From NCBI GenBank assembly GCA_002205965.3, contig NADL03000471.1, positions 992,001 to 1,056,000 of the forward strand: a DNA stretch of 64,000 bases, given 5' to 3'. The position numbers were made by a program, and so were the translations under genes. The DNA is from Kappaphycus alvarezii (Eukaryota > Rhodophyta > Florideophyceae > Gigartinales > Solieriaceae). The first letter of the stretch is position 1; every line of letters starts with the position of its first letter. Shown here one piece after another: positions 63,643 through 64,000 of the stretch. The notes below the pieces were generated by a model that was not told the origin of the DNA, made no database searches, and worked only from the letters and a program-made list of their open reading frames with translations.

Positions 63643-64000
63643 TCATCCACTCTCGAACACTTTCGGAAACATGCGACGCTCGTTCTGCTGTATAATGGTC
63701 TTGACATCCTGCAAGGAAACACTTTTCAAAGCTGCGATCATGTGAATGGCCCTCTCGATCATAGCTGGGTCTCCCCTTTTGCCTCTCTCGATGCCTAAAG
63801 CTGGGGCGTCACTTTCCAGCAATAAGCGCTCTAACGGCAATCTCCGCACTAGTTTAGACATATGATCACTTCTCACAATACTAGGTGGAACCGAAAAGTA
63901 CAGGCCTTCCTTTGCTCGATCCAGTGCTCTCTCTGCGTAAATAGGGCGACCATCAAACGCATGCATAACAGCTTGAACGGGACCGTTTGCTAGGGATTCG
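63643..64000 (-). CDS. TatD-family metal-dependent hydrolase (TATDN3-like), C-terminal part
   Basis: The minus-strand frame is open from the right edge (64000) to its stop at 63643-63645, about 118 codons. It begins NGPVQAVMHAFDGRP. The motifs VMHAFDGR (metal-binding His), EGLYFSVPPSIVRS, LPLERLLLESDAPALG (the conserved E-x-D-x-P-x-L metal/catalytic segment) and NERRMFPK at the end match TatD-type 3'-5' exonucleases/hydrolases. The HAFDG and FSxPPSI wording is closest to the TATDN3 subgroup. The usual length is about 270 residues, so more than half lies outside the window. ATG 63966 is internal, not the start. There is no break in the visible part, and it looks like a working host gene convergent with the lipid kinase. 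Confidence 0.9.
   Translation of the reverse strand, partial: ESLANGPVQAVMHAFDGRPIYAERALDRAKEGLYFSVPPSIVRSDHMSKLVRRLPLERLLLESDAPALGIERGKRGDPAMIERAIHMIAALKSVSLQDVKTIIQQNERRMFPKVFESG

Noticed and set aside
1..64000. CRISPR arrays, bacterial operons, rRNA genes
   Set aside because: No regularly spaced identical repeats with unique spacers, no ribosome-binding-site-led gene series and no rRNA-like conserved blocks were seen.

Overview
The window reads as a eukaryotic nuclear segment dominated by decaying transposable elements, with protein-coding host genes visible only at the right end. The one complete host gene, a sphingosine/diacylglycerol-type lipid kinase at 61748-63106, has no introns. 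It is followed by a convergent TatD-family gene that runs off the right edge. Intergenic DNA is rich in the palindrome-like words TACTGTAC/GTACAGTA. A compact, intron-poor protist or alga fits. A red alga is my preferred guess, because the mix of DIRS-like, copia, Ty3, PiggyBac-like and PIF/Harbinger-like relics with intronless genes fits such genomes, but nothing in the sequence proves it.

Layout, left to right. 1-1405 (-) is a broken acidic protein running off the left edge. 1563-5804 (+) is a nearly whole tyrosine-recombinase (DIRS-group) retrotransposon with 154-bp direct terminal repeats. About 8.0-10.8 kb (+) is a non-LTR (LINE-type) retrotransposon relic; more LINE-type fragments lie at 16.9-17.7 kb (-) and 20.9-21.8 kb. 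10.8-16.8 kb is mostly unassignable DNA with several strong hairpins. A foldback repeat lies at 17.84-18.31 kb. 25.1-26.1 kb (-) is a DDE (PIF/Harbinger-like) transposase pseudogene. 31.3-41.5 kb holds an outer copia element split by a second, complete-layout copia element (35638-41150) that landed inside its RNase H region. 44.1-46.0 kb (+) is a PiggyBac-like transposase pseudogene with a cysteine-rich C-terminus.

48417-59557 is an 11.1-kb Ty3/gypsy element on the minus strand with two 491-bp LTRs, a candidate primer-binding site, gag (coiled coil, CCHC knuckle), protease, reverse transcriptase, RNase H, integrase and a GPF module. Between its integrase and its 3' LTR it carries a long extra gene on the opposite strand (49162-50855, about 565 codons in ancestral form). 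This ambisense layout is the most unusual thing in the window.

60.4-61.3 kb is a second DDE transposase relic, followed by the two host genes. Nearly every element gene is interrupted by stops and frameshifts, so the region is a transposon graveyard. The Ty3 element and the DIRS-like element look the least decayed, and the copia, LINE and DNA-transposon relics look older.
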